From the NCBI RefSeq assembly GCF_022230925.1, contig NZ_JAKKFH010000022.1:1-64000 (forward strand): a DNA stretch of 64,000 nt. The letters are read 5' to 3'. A model generated the notes under the pieces. That model ran no database searches, was not told the origin of the DNA, and saw only the letters and a program-made list of their open reading frames with translations. This document shows positions 15,792 to 24,575 of this stretch, one piece after another (positions within the stretch are counted from its first letter, which is position 1; each line of letters begins with the position of its first letter). The translations under genes were made by a program, and so were the position numbers. The stretch comes from Micromonospora alfalfae (GTDB taxonomy: Bacteria > Actinomycetota > Actinomycetes > Mycobacteriales > Micromonosporaceae).

Positions 15792-16673
15792 CTACCGGGG
15801 CGCGCGGACCACGACCACCGGGCACTGCGCGTGGTGCAGCATCGACTGGCTGACCGACCCCAGCAGCAACCCGGTCACCTCGCCGCGCCCACGCCCACCG
15901 ACGACCGCCAGTTGGGCGGAGCGGGACGCCTCGGCGAGCACGGTGCCGGGTCGGCCGTGCACCACCTGGCAGGTCAACCGCAGACCCTTGTGCTCCTCGG
16001 TGAGCCCGGTCAGCCACCCGGCGAGCATCCGCTCCTGCTCGCCGCGCAGCGTCGCCTCGTCGTAGACCAGGGGTTGCATGTCGCCCGGACCGCTGCTGCC
16101 GGGGTGTCGGTAGGCGTGCACCGCCACCAGCGGCACGCCGAGCGACACGGCGGTCTCGGCGGCGAAGTCCGCCGCCCGGCGGGAGGCGTCCGAGCCGTCC
16201 ACAGCGACCAGGACCGGCTCGTCGGGTCGTTGCGTGCCGCGCGCGACCAGCACCGGGCAGTCGGCGTACGCGGCGACCTGCACCGCGACCGAGCCGACGA
16301 GCAGCGCGGAGAACCCACCCAACCCGCGATCGCCGAGCACGATGAGTGCGGCGGTGGGGGACTCGCCCACCAGCACCGCGGCGGCCTCACCGTCGATGAT
16401 CTCGCCGGAGATCGACAACCCGGGCACTGTCGCCTCGGCCTCGCGCACCGCGGCCTCGACGAGTTCCTCGGCCCGGTGGCGCAGCCCACCGCCGGGCGGC
16501 GCGTCCGGGGCGGGGGAGACCGGTACGTGCAGCAGCGGCCAGATGAAGCCGTGCACGACCCGCAGCGGTCGGTGCCGGCGTGCCGCCTCGGTCGCGGCGA
16601 GACGCACGGCGCGCAGCGCCGACTCCGAGCCGTCGACGCCGACCACCACCGCCGCGTTGTTCGCCGAGTTCAC
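15792..16673 (-). CDS. Tandem-domain universal stress protein
   Basis: 293 aa from the GTG at 16673, which has a GGAGGTGG site just upstream; longer frames are rejected. Two USP domains (about 1-145 and 155-293). Each starts with a V-x-V-D-G-S motif and ends with the ATP-binding signature G-x2-G-x9-G-S (G-D-R-G-L-G-G-x-S-A-L-L-V-G-S and G-G-R-G-R-G-E-V-T-G-L-L-L-G-S). This matches mycobacterial-type ATP-binding USPs, often linked to hypoxia and dormancy. Divergent from the methyltransferase gene. Confidence 0.9.
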   Translation of the reverse strand: MNSANNAAVVVGVDGSESALRAVRLAATEAARRHRPLRVVHGFIWPLLHVPVSPAPDAPPGGGLRHRAEELVEAAVREAEATVPGLSISGEIIDGEAAAVLVGESPTAALIVLGDRGLGGFSALLVGSVAVQVAAYADCPVLVARGTQRPDEPVLVAVDGSDASRRAADFAAETAVSLGVPLVAVHAYRHPGSSGPGDMQPLVYDEATLRGEQERMLAGWLTGLTEEHKGLRLTCQVVHGRPGTVLAEASRSAQLAVVGGRGRGEVTGLLLGSVSQSMLHHAQCPVVVVRAPR

Positions 16674-16785
16674 CGCCCACCTCCGCTCGCGGCCAGTATC
16701 GCGGGCCGGGGCGGCCTCGCGCCGCGATACCGCTGAGCGCGTCCCGGTCGGTACGCTGGCGACGACCGGGGAGGGAGCGCCGCCG

Positions 16786-17532
16786 ATGGGTGAACCAGAC
16801 CAGCCGAGCACCGCTCGCATGATCGACTTTTGGCTCGGCGGGCAGCATCACTTCCCCGTGGACGTGGCCGCCGCGAACGCCTTCGAGCAGGCGTACGGAC
16901 CGTGCGCGCCGGTGTTCCGTGAGCTGCGGGCGTTCCTGGGCCGGGCGGTGCGGGAGATGGCCGCCCAGGGCGTGGACGGGTTCCTGGTGTTCGGCGCCGG
17001 GGTGCCGACGATGGGCAACGTGCACGAGGTCGCCACCGACGCGACTGTGCTCTACACCGACGTCGACCCGGTCACCATCCGACTGGGACAGAGCATCCTC
17101 GCCGGCAGCGACCGGGCCGGCTACGGCTTCGGCGACGCGACGGACATCGGCACCGTCGACCCGGCGCAGCTGCACCGTTTCGTGCCGGGCTGGGGCCGGC
17201 GACCGGTCGGGGTGGTCTTCCTCGGCCTGGCCGCGTTCCTCGACGACGCCACGCTGACCCGCACCCTCGACGAGCTGTACGCTGCCGCGGCCCCGGGTAG
17301 CCTGCTCGCGGTGGACTTCGACACCGAGGAGCTGGCCGGCCACCCGCAGGCGCTGGCCATGATGGGGCCGCAGTTCCGGATGCGTCCACCGGCGGCGTTC
17401 GCGCCCCTGCTGGGTCGGTGGGCGCCGACGACGGACGGGATCGTCCCGGTCGCCGAGTGGCGGCCGGAAGGCCCGCCGGCACGGGTGCCCGACGCGTTCC
17501 ACGGTGTGCTCGCGACCCGCGCGGGTGACTGA
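16786..17532 (+). CDS. SAM-dependent methyltransferase (PF04672 type)
   Basis: 248 aa, ATG start with GGGAGGGAG upstream. N-terminal signature A-R-M-I-D-F-W-L-G-G-x-H-H-F-P-V-D is that of the actinobacterial 'S-adenosyl methyltransferase' family. The SAM-binding region includes F-L-V-F-G-A-G-V-P and Y-T-D-V-D-P. Members are numerous in Streptomyces and Micromonospora; substrates are unknown. Here it lies upstream of a SpoIIE-type phosphatase, suggesting but not proving shared regulation. Confidence 0.85.
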   Translation: MGEPDQPSTARMIDFWLGGQHHFPVDVAAANAFEQAYGPCAPVFRELRAFLGRAVREMAAQGVDGFLVFGAGVPTMGNVHEVATDATVLYTDVDPVTIRLGQSILAGSDRAGYGFGDATDIGTVDPAQLHRFVPGWGRRPVGVVFLGLAAFLDDATLTRTLDELYAAAAPGSLLAVDFDTEELAGHPQALAMMGPQFRMRPPAAFAPLLGRWAPTTDGIVPVAEWRPEGPPARVPDAFHGVLATRAGD

Positions 17533-17562
17533 CCGCGCCGATCATCCGTCCGGCGGCGTCCG

Positions 17563-17586
17563 TATGATGCTTGCCCTGTAGCAAGC
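17563..17586 (+). promoter_or_regulatory. Candidate -10 box and dyad
   Basis: TATGAT (17563-17568) is a good -10 box, followed by the dyad GCTTGC-CCTGTA-GCAAGC (17569-17586) and a GGGGAGG ribosome binding site. I see no clear -35. The dyad covers the expected start of transcription, so a repressor site is plausible. Confidence 0.4.
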
Positions 17587-17603
17587 TTCTGGGGAGGACG
17601 ACG

Positions 17604-18776
17604 ATGGTAGACGCGCCGGACGTGGTGTCGCGCGCGTTGCGCGAGGCTCCCCCCGACCAGTTGGCGGAGGCGGCGGACCGGGCGATCCGGTCCTCGATGG
17701 GCGCGCTGCGCACCGACGTCTTCGTCGCCGACTACCGGATCAGCGGCCTCTGGCCGGTGCTGGACCCGGACCTGCCGGCGGGCGGCTTCCTGGCCTGTCA
17801 CACAATGGCGCAGCGCTGCTTCAGCAGCCAGCAGCCGGTACGCGACGGTGAAGGCGCCTGCCGGCTCTACCTGCCGTTGACTGTGTGGGGGGAGCGGTTG
17901 GGTGTGCTGCTGATCGAGCTTCCGACAGTTCCGAACGCGACGGTCACCGGTCGGGCCACGGACATCGCGGGCGCCCTGGCCGTGGCGATGCGCGCGGCGG
18001 ACCGGGAGACGGACCGTTACCGGCGGGCCCGCCGTCGGGAGCGACTGACGATGGCCGCCGAGATGCAGTGGGACCTGCTGCCCGGTCGTGGCGTGTCCCA
18101 CCACGCGTTCGAGCTGGCCGGCCAGCTCGAACCGGCGTACACCGTCGGCGGCGACCACTTCGACTGGTCGTTGGACGGCGACCGTCTCACAGTGACGGTG
18201 CTCAACGGCGAGGGCAGTGGGCTTGCGGCGTCCCTGTTGACCGCCGTCACCGTCAACGCGATGCGCAACGCGCGTCGCTCCGGTGGCGGCCTGGTGGAAC
18301 AGGCCGAGCTGGCCTCGGACACGGTCTTCTACCAACACCGGGGCGCCCGGTACGTGGCCACCCTGCTGCTGGAGGTGGACACTCGCCTCGGCCGGGTGCG
18401 GGCTGTCGACGCGGGCTCCCCCCATCTGTTGCGGATGCGGGGGTCCACTGTCGAGCCGATGAAGCTGGATCAGCAACTGCCGCTGGGCATGTTCGCCGAG
18501 ACCCGCTACGAGCTTCAGGAGGTGCAACTCGAACCGGGTGACCGGCTCTTCGTGGTCAGTGACGGGGTGTGGGCCGCCGAGCCGCCCGGTCAGGAGCCGT
18601 ACGGGCAGCGGGTGATGGCTCGCTCCCTGCGCGCCACGCGGCTGCAGCCACCAGCCGAGGCGGTTGGTACGGTGATGCGCGAACTGCACGCCTATCACGC
18701 GGATTCCGATCTGCGCGACGACGCCGTCGTGGTCTGTCTGGACTGGCGCGGTCCGCGCGAACGGGGCACGGGGTGA
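17604..18776 (+). CDS. SpoIIE/RsbU-type PP2C phosphatase with N-terminal GAF-like region
   Basis: 390 aa, ATG start. The N-terminal half (about 1-150) resembles a GAF-like sensor. The SpoIIE phosphatase domain runs from about 165 to the end. These enzymes dephosphorylate anti-sigma-factor antagonists or related partners. Metal-binding motifs are partly changed: V-G-G-D-H-F-D and V-V-S-D-G-V-W are intact, but the usual D-x-x-G-H-G reads N-G-E-G-S-G. The Asp-to-Asn change could weaken activity. The end overlaps the frame of the downstream MarR region. Confidence 0.82.
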   Translation: MVDAPDVVSRALREAPPDQLAEAADRAIRSSMGALRTDVFVADYRISGLWPVLDPDLPAGGFLACHTMAQRCFSSQQPVRDGEGACRLYLPLTVWGERLGVLLIELPTVPNATVTGRATDIAGALAVAMRAADRETDRYRRARRRERLTMAAEMQWDLLPGRGVSHHAFELAGQLEPAYTVGGDHFDWSLDGDRLTVTVLNGEGSGLAASLLTAVTVNAMRNARRSGGGLVEQAELASDTVFYQHRGARYVATLLLEVDTRLGRVRAVDAGSPHLLRMRGSTVEPMKLDQQLPLGMFAETRYELQEVQLEPGDRLFVVSDGVWAAEPPGQEPYGQRVMARSLRATRLQPPAEAVGTVMRELHAYHADSDLRDDAVVVCLDWRGPRERGTG

Positions 18777-18832
18777 GATTCGCCGCCGCGTTGCCGGGCG
18801 GGCACCAGCGCGACGACGGCAGGGGACATCAG

Positions 18833-19294
18833 GTGGAGCGACCTGCGGATCTCGCCGCGGCGATCGACGCGGCCGCCGGGACGCTGATCGCCGTGCTGGA
18901 GTCGGCCGCGGCCCGGCATCAGGTGCCGCCCACCCAGCTGAGAGTGCTCACGCTGATCAGTGGTCGTCCGGAGACCAACGTCAACGGGTTGGCGGAGTTG
19001 CTGGACGTGGTGCCCTCGTCGGCGAGCCGCCTGTGCGACCGGCTGGAGGCGACCGGGCTGTTGCGTCGGGTGGCCGACCCGCGTGACCGGCGTGAGGTGC
19101 GGTTGGTGCCGACCGCTGCGGCGCTGACCCTGTTGGGGGAGTTGGCCGAGCGGCGGCAGCGCGCGGTGCAGGCGGTGTTGGACCGGATGCCGGCGCGGAT
19201 GCAGCACGAGCTGTTGCTGGCGCTGGTCGGGTTCGCTCGGGCGGCGACGTCGACGCCCGAGCAGCAGACCGATCCCGCCGTGCAGACGGCCTGA
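18833..19294 (+). CDS. MarR-family transcriptional regulator
   Basis: 153 aa from the GTG at 18833, seven bases from AGGGGA; a GTG at 18773 overlapping the previous stop would add 20 unlike residues. Winged helix-turn-helix with N-G-L-A-E-L-L-D-V-V-P-S-S-A-S-R-L-C-D-R-L and wing D-P-R-D-R-R-E-V-R. Ligand and target are unknown. Following the SpoIIE-type gene, it may be part of the same stress circuit. Confidence 0.82.
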   Translation: MERPADLAAAIDAAAGTLIAVLESAAARHQVPPTQLRVLTLISGRPETNVNGLAELLDVVPSSASRLCDRLEATGLLRRVADPRDRREVRLVPTAAALTLLGELAERRQRAVQAVLDRMPARMQHELLLALVGFARAATSTPEQQTDPAVQTA

Positions 19295-19587
19295 ACGCCG
19301 TCCCCCTTTCACTAGTATCCTAGGACGCTTTACGCGTGGTGATCCACGCCACAGTGCGGCACAGCCGCGCCCACAGCACGCGGCGGCGCCCGGCCAGGGA
19401 GAGGGAGCCCGATATAGTGGCAGCGCACCTACCCGGCCCGCGATCATCGAGATCGCGGGCCGCATCAGGGGAAGGGGCCCCGACCGGGGCCGCAGGGGAG
19501 AGCCGGCGCTGGTCGGCCCGACAGCGCGTACGACCCTCAGCCGCGCCCGGCGTCGGCGGGGGGCCCGCGTGCCGTGGAGGAGGATCG

Positions 19588-20220
19588 GTGTCGCGTCGGC
19601 CGGCTCGGGCAGAGCAACCGCGGGACACCGGTGCCGAGACTCCCGGCAACCAGGTCCTCACAGTGCCCAACCTGATCAGCTTCGGGCGGCTGCTGGGCGT
19701 GCCACTCTTCCTCTACCTGTTCCTGGTGGCGCGGGCCGACGTTGCTGCGGTGGTGGTGCTGGCCATCGGCGGCACCACCGACTGGGTCGACGGCTGGATC
19801 GCCCGCCGCCTGCACCAGGTCAGCCGCCTGGGCGAGCTGCTCGACCCGCTCGCCGACCGGCTCTACATCCTCGCCACCCTGGTCGCCTTCACCGCGCGGG
19901 AGGTGGTGCCGTGGCAGTTCACCGCCGCGCTGCTGGCCCGTGAGGTGCTCCTGCTGGCCTCGCTGGCCGTACTGCGCCGCTACGGGTACGGGCCGCCGCC
20001 GGTGCACTACGTGGGCAAGACCGCCACGTTCCTGCTGCTCGCGGCGTTCCCGGTACTGCTGTTGGCCAGCGCGGCGACCGACGTGGCGACGGCGGCGAGC
20101 GCCATCGGTTGGGCGTTGGCCTGGTGGGGGCTGGTGCTCTACTGGGTGGCCGGCGGGATGTACGTCGTGCAGGCGGCCCGGTTGGTGCGCGCGGCGCGCG
20201 GTCCGGGAGCGGCGGCGTGA
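19588..20220 (+). CDS. pgsA: CDP-alcohol phosphatidyltransferase (PgsA-like)
   Basis: Transfers a phosphatidyl group from CDP-diacylglycerol to an alcohol such as glycerol-3-phosphate; integral membrane enzyme. 210 aa from the GTG at 19588, which has GGAGGAGG upstream; the longer frame adds low-complexity residues. The family signature D-x2-D-G-x2-A-R-x8-G-x3-D-x3-D is complete (about residues 65-90). At least five hydrophobic helices. It heads the cluster equivalent to M. tuberculosis pgsA2 (Rv1822) and onward, and overlaps the next gene by GTGA. Confidence 0.9.
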   Translation: MSRRPARAEQPRDTGAETPGNQVLTVPNLISFGRLLGVPLFLYLFLVARADVAAVVVLAIGGTTDWVDGWIARRLHQVSRLGELLDPLADRLYILATLVAFTAREVVPWQFTAALLAREVLLLASLAVLRRYGYGPPPVHYVGKTATFLLLAAFPVLLLASAATDVATAASAIGWALAWWGLVLYWVAGGMYVVQAARLVRAARGPGAAA

Positions 20221-21161
20221 GCGCGCCGCGGCTGGGAAAACCCGGCCAGGACCGGGTGTACGCGCCGGATTTCCTCACCGAGTTGTTCCGCAACCCGCTG
20301 GATCCGGGGTATGCGGACGCCGCTGCCGCGCGTCGGCGCTCGGCGGAGACCGCTCCGGCGCGCGGTTGGCGGGCCTTGCCGGCGCGGTCGGTGAGCCTGG
20401 TCGTGGTGGTGATGCTCGGTTTCCTGTTCGCTGTCGCGTACCGACAGACGATGGCGGACGAGCCGGGGCGGAGCCAGGCCCGTTCGGGTCTGGTGGCGCA
20501 GATCAAGGAGCGGGAGAGCCAGACCGACCGGTTGTCCACGCAGGCGGACCAGCTGCGCGAGGAGGTCAGTCGGCAGCGGGACGCGGCGTTGAGCGGGTCG
20601 GCCGCCGCCCGGTTGCGCAACCTGGAGGCGAGCACCGGGCTGGGTCGGGTGCGCGGTGATGGTGTCGTGGTGCGGTTGGCGGATGCGCCGGACAAGGCGG
20701 ACGCGGTCACCGGTGCCGGCGCTGGGCCGCCGCGGGTGCTCTACAGCGACCTGCAGGGTGTGGCGAACGCGTTGTGGAGTGCTGGGGCGGAGGCGATCGC
20801 CATCAACGGGCAGCGGTTGACGGCGACGTCGACGATCCGGTCGGCGGGTGAGGCGATGCTGGTGGATTTCCGGCCGGTGACCGGACCGTACGAGGTGTCG
20901 GCGATCGGGCCGGGTTCGATGCGGCGCGAGTTCGAGGAGAGCCGGAACGCGGCGCTGATGCGGAAGGTCGCGCAGGGGACGGGGTTGTCGTTCGGTGTGC
21001 GGGAGGCGGATGACCTCACCCTGCCGGCGGCGCCGGAGCCGCAGCTACGCTACGCCAAGCCGTCGGTCAGTCCGAGCCCTTCCGCATCGGGTGTCCGGTC
21101 CGGCAGTCCCGGGTCGTCTGGTCCGGCGACGACTGTTAGCCCCTCCGGAGGTGGCCGATGA
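20217..21161 (+). CDS. DUF881 family membrane-anchored protein (first copy)
   Basis: 314 aa from the GTG overlapping the pgsA stop. An N-terminal cytoplasmic stretch is followed by one transmembrane helix (about residues 58-78) and a long coiled coil (about 90-140, Q-I-K-E-R-E-S-Q-T-D-R-L). The DUF881 domain (about 140-285) carries L-W-S-A-G-A-E-A-I-A-I-N-G-Q-R. The tail is Ser/Pro-rich. Orthologue position of Rv1823. DUF881 proteins resemble YlxW/YlxX near division genes; a role in the envelope is assumed. Confidence 0.85.
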   Translation: MSAPRLGKPGQDRVYAPDFLTELFRNPLDPGYADAAAARRRSAETAPARGWRALPARSVSLVVVVMLGFLFAVAYRQTMADEPGRSQARSGLVAQIKERESQTDRLSTQADQLREEVSRQRDAALSGSAAARLRNLEASTGLGRVRGDGVVVRLADAPDKADAVTGAGAGPPRVLYSDLQGVANALWSAGAEAIAINGQRLTATSTIRSAGEAMLVDFRPVTGPYEVSAIGPGSMRREFEESRNAALMRKVAQGTGLSFGVREADDLTLPAAPEPQLRYAKPSVSPSPSASGVRSGSPGSSGPATTVSPSGGGR

Positions 21162-21490
21162 TCGCGGTGCTGGCGTTGCTCGCCGGTGTGGTGCTGGGCG
21201 TGTGGCTTGATCCCACGGTGCCGGCGGCGTTGCAGCCGTATCTGCCGATCGCGGTGGTGGCCGCGTTGGACGCGGTGTTCGGTGGGGTGCGGGCCCGGTT
21301 GGACCGCATCTTCGACGACAAGCAGTTCGTGGTGTCGTTCATTTCGAACGTGCTGGTGGCTGGCCTGATCGTGTATCTGGGTGACCAGTTGGGGGTGGGT
21401 GGGCAGTTGTCCACCGGTGTGGTCGTTGTGTTGGGTGTGCGTATCTTCGGCAACGTGGCGGCGATCCGTCGGCACCTGTTCCGGGCGTAG
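21158..21490 (+). CDS. sbp: Small basic protein Sbp (DUF1290)
   Basis: 110 aa, ATG start overlapping the previous stop (ATGA). Three hydrophobic segments (about 3-20, 30-48, 68-100) with the family pattern G-V-R-A-R-L-D-R-I-F-D-D-K-x-F in the middle. Corresponds to Rv1824 and to Sbp upstream of ftsZ in Bacillus. Membrane protein of unknown activity, kept between two DUF881 genes in actinobacteria. Confidence 0.88.
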   Translation: MIAVLALLAGVVLGVWLDPTVPAALQPYLPIAVVAALDAVFGGVRARLDRIFDDKQFVVSFISNVLVAGLIVYLGDQLGVGGQLSTGVVVVLGVRIFGNVAAIRRHLFRA

Positions 21491-21501
21491 GTTGGGTTGC
21501 G

Positions 21502-22530
21502 ATGAGTGACGAGCAGACCGACACGGGGACCGGGTGGCCGCAGCCGGCGGGTCCGGTGCGGCCGGGTGGGCCGGCGGGTGAGCCGGATCCGCGGCCTGAT
21601 GCGCCGGATCCGGATGAGTTGAGCCCGTTGGCGCCGCAGGGGCCGGCGGAGCCGGCCGATGGCGAGCCCGCGGCCGAGCCGCGTGTGGAGCCGGTCGACG
21701 ATGGTGCGACGGTGGATCTGAGCGCGATGTCGCGGTCGGGGGAGCGGCCGGTCGCGGATGGTGAGCAGCCGGCCGCGGGTTCCGACGGGTCGGCGGAGCC
21801 GGTGGGCGAGTCGGCGGAGCCGGTGGTGGCTGGTCGGTCCCGGTGGAGTGCGGCCGGGGTGATGATCGCCGCGTTGTTGGCGCTGCTGGGGTTCACGTTG
21901 GTCGTGCAGTTGAAGACGACGTCGACGGACCCGACGCTGGGTGCCACCCGGCAGGAGGACCTGGTTCGGATCCTGTCGGATCTGGATGCGCGGGAGAACC
22001 GCCTGCAGCAGGACATCAGGGCTCTGGAGGACAGTCAGCGGCAGTTGCAGTCGGGTGAGCAGGGTCGTCAGGCGGCGTTGGATGAGGCGACGCGGCGGGC
22101 GGACGAGTTGGGCATCCTGGCGGGGACGTTGCCGGCGGTGGGTCCGGGGTTGACTGTGCAGTTCGACTCGGGGCTGAAGCCGATCTCGGCGAACCGGGTG
22201 TTGGACGCGGTGCAGGAGTTGCGTGGTGCGGGCGCTGAGGCGCTGCAGATCTCCGGTGGGGATCGGGCGACGGTGCGGATCATCGCGTCGACGTACTTCC
22301 TCGATGACAACGGGTCGTTGATGGTGGAGGGGCGCCGGTTGTCGGGTCCGTACACGATCACGGTGATCGGTGATCCGGCGACGATGCGTACGGCGTTGAA
22401 CATTCCTGGTGGGGTGGTGGCGTCGGTCCGGGGTGACGGCGGTAACGTGACGTTTGGGGAGCGTGAGGTTGCCGAGGTTTCGGCGCTGCACGTGCCGATC
22501 AAGTTGGAACACGCCCGTCCGGTCTCCTGA
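21502..22530 (+). CDS. DUF881 family membrane-anchored protein (second copy)
   Basis: 342 aa, ATG start 11 bases after sbp. The first 110 residues are Pro/Gly/Glu-rich and probably disordered. A transmembrane helix (about 115-135), a coiled coil (about 150-195) and a DUF881 domain (about 195-335, with E-L-R-G-A-G-A-E-A-L-Q-I) follow. It is a paralogue of the first copy, matching Rv1825. Both face the same side of the membrane and may form a complex with Sbp. Confidence 0.85.
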   Translation: MSDEQTDTGTGWPQPAGPVRPGGPAGEPDPRPDAPDPDELSPLAPQGPAEPADGEPAAEPRVEPVDDGATVDLSAMSRSGERPVADGEQPAAGSDGSAEPVGESAEPVVAGRSRWSAAGVMIAALLALLGFTLVVQLKTTSTDPTLGATRQEDLVRILSDLDARENRLQQDIRALEDSQRQLQSGEQGRQAALDEATRRADELGILAGTLPAVGPGLTVQFDSGLKPISANRVLDAVQELRGAGAEALQISGGDRATVRIIASTYFLDDNGSLMVEGRRLSGPYTITVIGDPATMRTALNIPGGVVASVRGDGGNVTFGEREVAEVSALHVPIKLEHARPVS

Positions 22531-22548
22531 CCGGCGCGGCCGCGCCGG
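22531..22548. other. 18-bp perfect palindrome between DUF881 and gcvH
   Basis: CCGGCGCGG-CCGCGCCGG directly after the stop codon, followed by a second small dyad. It could form a weak terminator or attenuate the transcript before gcvH; there is no T-run and no loop to speak of. Confidence 0.3.
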
Positions 22549-22590
22549 ACCCGGGTGGTCCGGGGCACCGATGGATGAAGGACGCGACTG

Positions 22591-22971
22591 GTGATTCCCG
22601 AGGATCTGCGATACACCGCCGAACATGAGTGGGTGGCGGGTGACGGCACGGCTTCGGTCCGGGTCGGCATCACCCACTTCGCGCAGGACGCGCTCGGTGA
22701 CATCGTGTACGTGCAGTTGCCCGAGGCGGGTGCGGTGGTCGCGGCCGGTGACTCGTTGGGTGAGATCGAGTCGACCAAGAGTGTGTCGGAGATCTACGCG
22801 CCGGTGGCCGGTACGGTGGCGGCGCGCAACGACGCGTTGGCTGACACGCCTGAGCTGATCAACACTGATCCGTACGGTGAGGGTTGGTTGGTGGAGATCA
22901 CGCCGAATGATCCGACTGCGACGGATGGGTTGCTGACGGCGGCCGCGTATCAGAAGATCACCGAAGGCTGA
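22591..22971 (+). CDS. gcvH: Glycine cleavage system H protein
   Basis: Lipoyl carrier that shuttles the aminomethyl group between GcvP, GcvT and the lipoamide dehydrogenase. 126 aa, GTG start after a GAAGGA site. The lipoylated lysine lies in G-E-I-E-S-T-K-S-V-S-E (about residue 64). Family length is normal. It sits in the pgsA-garA cluster as in Mycobacterium; gcvP is 9.5 kb downstream, gcvT is not in the window. Confidence 0.95.
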   Translation: MIPEDLRYTAEHEWVAGDGTASVRVGITHFAQDALGDIVYVQLPEAGAVVAAGDSLGEIESTKSVSEIYAPVAGTVAARNDALADTPELINTDPYGEGWLVEITPNDPTATDGLLTAAAYQKITEG

Positions 22972-23185
22972 GTGTGCTTGATCCGGTGCGTGGGATGTCT
23001 GCGCGCGTCCGGTTGCCCTGCATTTCGGCGCTGGCTAGGCTCGCCCAGTCGACCGAGAACCCAATAGTTGAGCGTTGCGGAATTGCCTTCCCGGGCACGG
23101 GGAGCCAGCCGCCGGGTGTTCAAGTGCCCGGCGGCCAGACCCGCCATTACCCGACGCCGACCGAACAGATCCGTGAGGTGGTCCC

Positions 23186-23638
23186 ATGACGCGGCCAGAC
23201 GACGAGTTCCCCCCACTCGACGTCACTTCGACGCTCAATCTCGGTTCGCTCGACGAAGTGCTGGAGGGGCCGGATACCGATGTGGTGCCGAGCCGGATGT
23301 CCGGTTCGTTGCCGCCGGGTATGGCGCTGCTGGTGGTTCGTCGAGGTCCGAATGCGGGTGCCCGGTTCTTGTTGGACCACGATGTGACGACCAGTGGCCG
23401 GCACCCGGACAGTGACATCTTCCTGGATGACGTGACGGTGTCGCGTCGGCACGCGGAGTTCCACCGTGATGGTGGGACGTTCACGGTGCGGGACGTGGGC
23501 AGCCTGAATGGCACGTACGTCAATCGTGAGCGGGTTGAGGCGGCCACGTTGAGTAATGGTGACGAGGTCCAGATCGGTAAGTTCCGGGTGGTGTTCATCG
23601 CCGGTCCGCGCCCGGAGGAGGAGGCCGGCCGGGGGTGA
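23186..23638 (+). CDS. garA: FHA-domain protein GarA/OdhI
   Basis: Phospho-switched inhibitor of 2-oxoglutarate dehydrogenase and regulator of glutamate metabolism in actinobacteria. 150 aa, ATG start. The N-terminal tail carries L-D-V-T-S-T-L, in the place of the PknB/PknG-phosphorylated threonines (E-T-T-S in mycobacteria). The FHA domain (about 48-140) shows S-G-R-H-x-x-S-D-I, S-R-R-H-A-E-F and S-L-N-G-T-Y-V. The 214 bases upstream hold no gene. The stop overlaps the ftsR start (GTGA). Confidence 0.92.
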   Translation: MTRPDDEFPPLDVTSTLNLGSLDEVLEGPDTDVVPSRMSGSLPPGMALLVVRRGPNAGARFLLDHDVTTSGRHPDSDIFLDDVTVSRRHAEFHRDGGTFTVRDVGSLNGTYVNRERVEAATLSNGDEVQIGKFRVVFIAGPRPEEEAGRG

Positions 23639-24390
23639 ACGAGCCTGCGGCCTCCATGTCACCCGGGGCGGCTCGGTCTGAGCCGCTGATGAGCATCGGT
23701 GAGGTGCTTGGGCAGTTGCGGGTGGATTTTCCGGATACCACGATTTCGAAGCTGCGGTTTCTTGAGGCCGAGGGTTTGGTCGAGCCGCAGCGGACGGCGG
23801 CGGGTTACCGGAAGTACAGCTGGGACGATGTGGCGCGGTTGCGGTTCGTGTTGACCGCGCAGCGGGACAAGTACCTGCCGTTGCGGGTGATCCGGGAGCA
23901 GTTGGCCCAGTGGGATTCGTCCGGTGAGCAGCCGGGGCGGTCGCGGCCGGCATTGGTGGCGGTTGGTCCTGATGGTGCGGTGCCGGGTCGTGAGTTGGCG
24001 GAGCCGGCCGAGTCGTCGCAGGTGCGGCTCGGCCGGTCGGATCTGGTGGCGCGCAGTGGGATCGACGAGTCGACGTTGGTGGAGTTGGAGCGGCTCGGTG
24101 TGCTGGTGTCGGATCCGCCGGGTTGGTATGACGCGGATGCGCTGATCATCGCGTCGGCGGTGGCGGGGTTGGCGGCGTACGGGTTGGAGCCGCGGCACCT
24201 GCGGGGTTATCGGACGGCGGCGGACCGGGAGGTCGGTTTGTTCGCGCAGTTGGTGGCGCCGTTGGCACGGCAGAGTGATCCGGCGGCGCGGGCGCGGGCG
24301 GCGGAGACGGCGCGGGAGTTGGTGGCGTTGTCGGAGCAGTTGCACGCCGCGTTGGTGCGGGTGGGGCTGCGGTCGACGTTGGGTCGGTGA
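23635..24390 (+). CDS. ftsR: MerR-family regulator FtsR (Rv1828-like)
   Basis: 251 aa, GTG overlapping the garA stop. N-terminal MerR helix-turn-helix (I-G-E-V-L-G-Q-L-R, K-L-R-F-L-E-A-E-G-L-V-E-P-Q-R-T, about residues 20-95). The second half (about 130-250) is a helical domain with R-S-D-L-V-A-R-S-G-I-D-E and G-L-E-P-R-H-L-R. In Corynebacterium the orthologue regulates ftsZ. Conserved next to garA. Confidence 0.88.
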   Translation: MNEPAASMSPGAARSEPLMSIGEVLGQLRVDFPDTTISKLRFLEAEGLVEPQRTAAGYRKYSWDDVARLRFVLTAQRDKYLPLRVIREQLAQWDSSGEQPGRSRPALVAVGPDGAVPGRELAEPAESSQVRLGRSDLVARSGIDESTLVELERLGVLVSDPPGWYDADALIIASAVAGLAAYGLEPRHLRGYRTAADREVGLFAQLVAPLARQSDPAARARAAETARELVALSEQLHAALVRVGLRSTLGR

Positions 24391-24454
24391 GGGTGCCCGG
24401 TGGGTGGCGGCTGAGCGGAAAGATCTCTTCCGGGAAGCGTGCCGTAGGCTTGCC

Positions 24455-24466
24455 GGGGTAACCCCT
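24455..24466. promoter_or_regulatory. GGGGTAACCCCT motif before BFN gene
   Basis: A near-palindrome in the 185-bp gap between ftsR and the bifunctional nuclease. The same GGTAACCC core is found upstream of the next merR gene (25108), the MerR-PP2C gene (30181) and, on the other strand, the HhH gene (14668). An imperfect dyad around GATC (24417-24432) lies nearby. Confidence 0.4.
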
Positions 24467-24575
24467 TTTCGGCGCGGGCGTGGTGCTGTAGCGCGTGGGA
24501 CGGCCGTGTTGCGGTCCGTGTACGGTGCAGGGAAGGGCGCGGTGCGGCGTAGGTGACAACGACACGGAGGCGGCG

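Noticed and set aside
19336..19587. Longer N-terminus for the phosphatidyltransferase
   Set aside because: It is Arg/Ser/Gly-rich, unlike the family, and the GTG at 19588 has a strong GGAGGAGG site.
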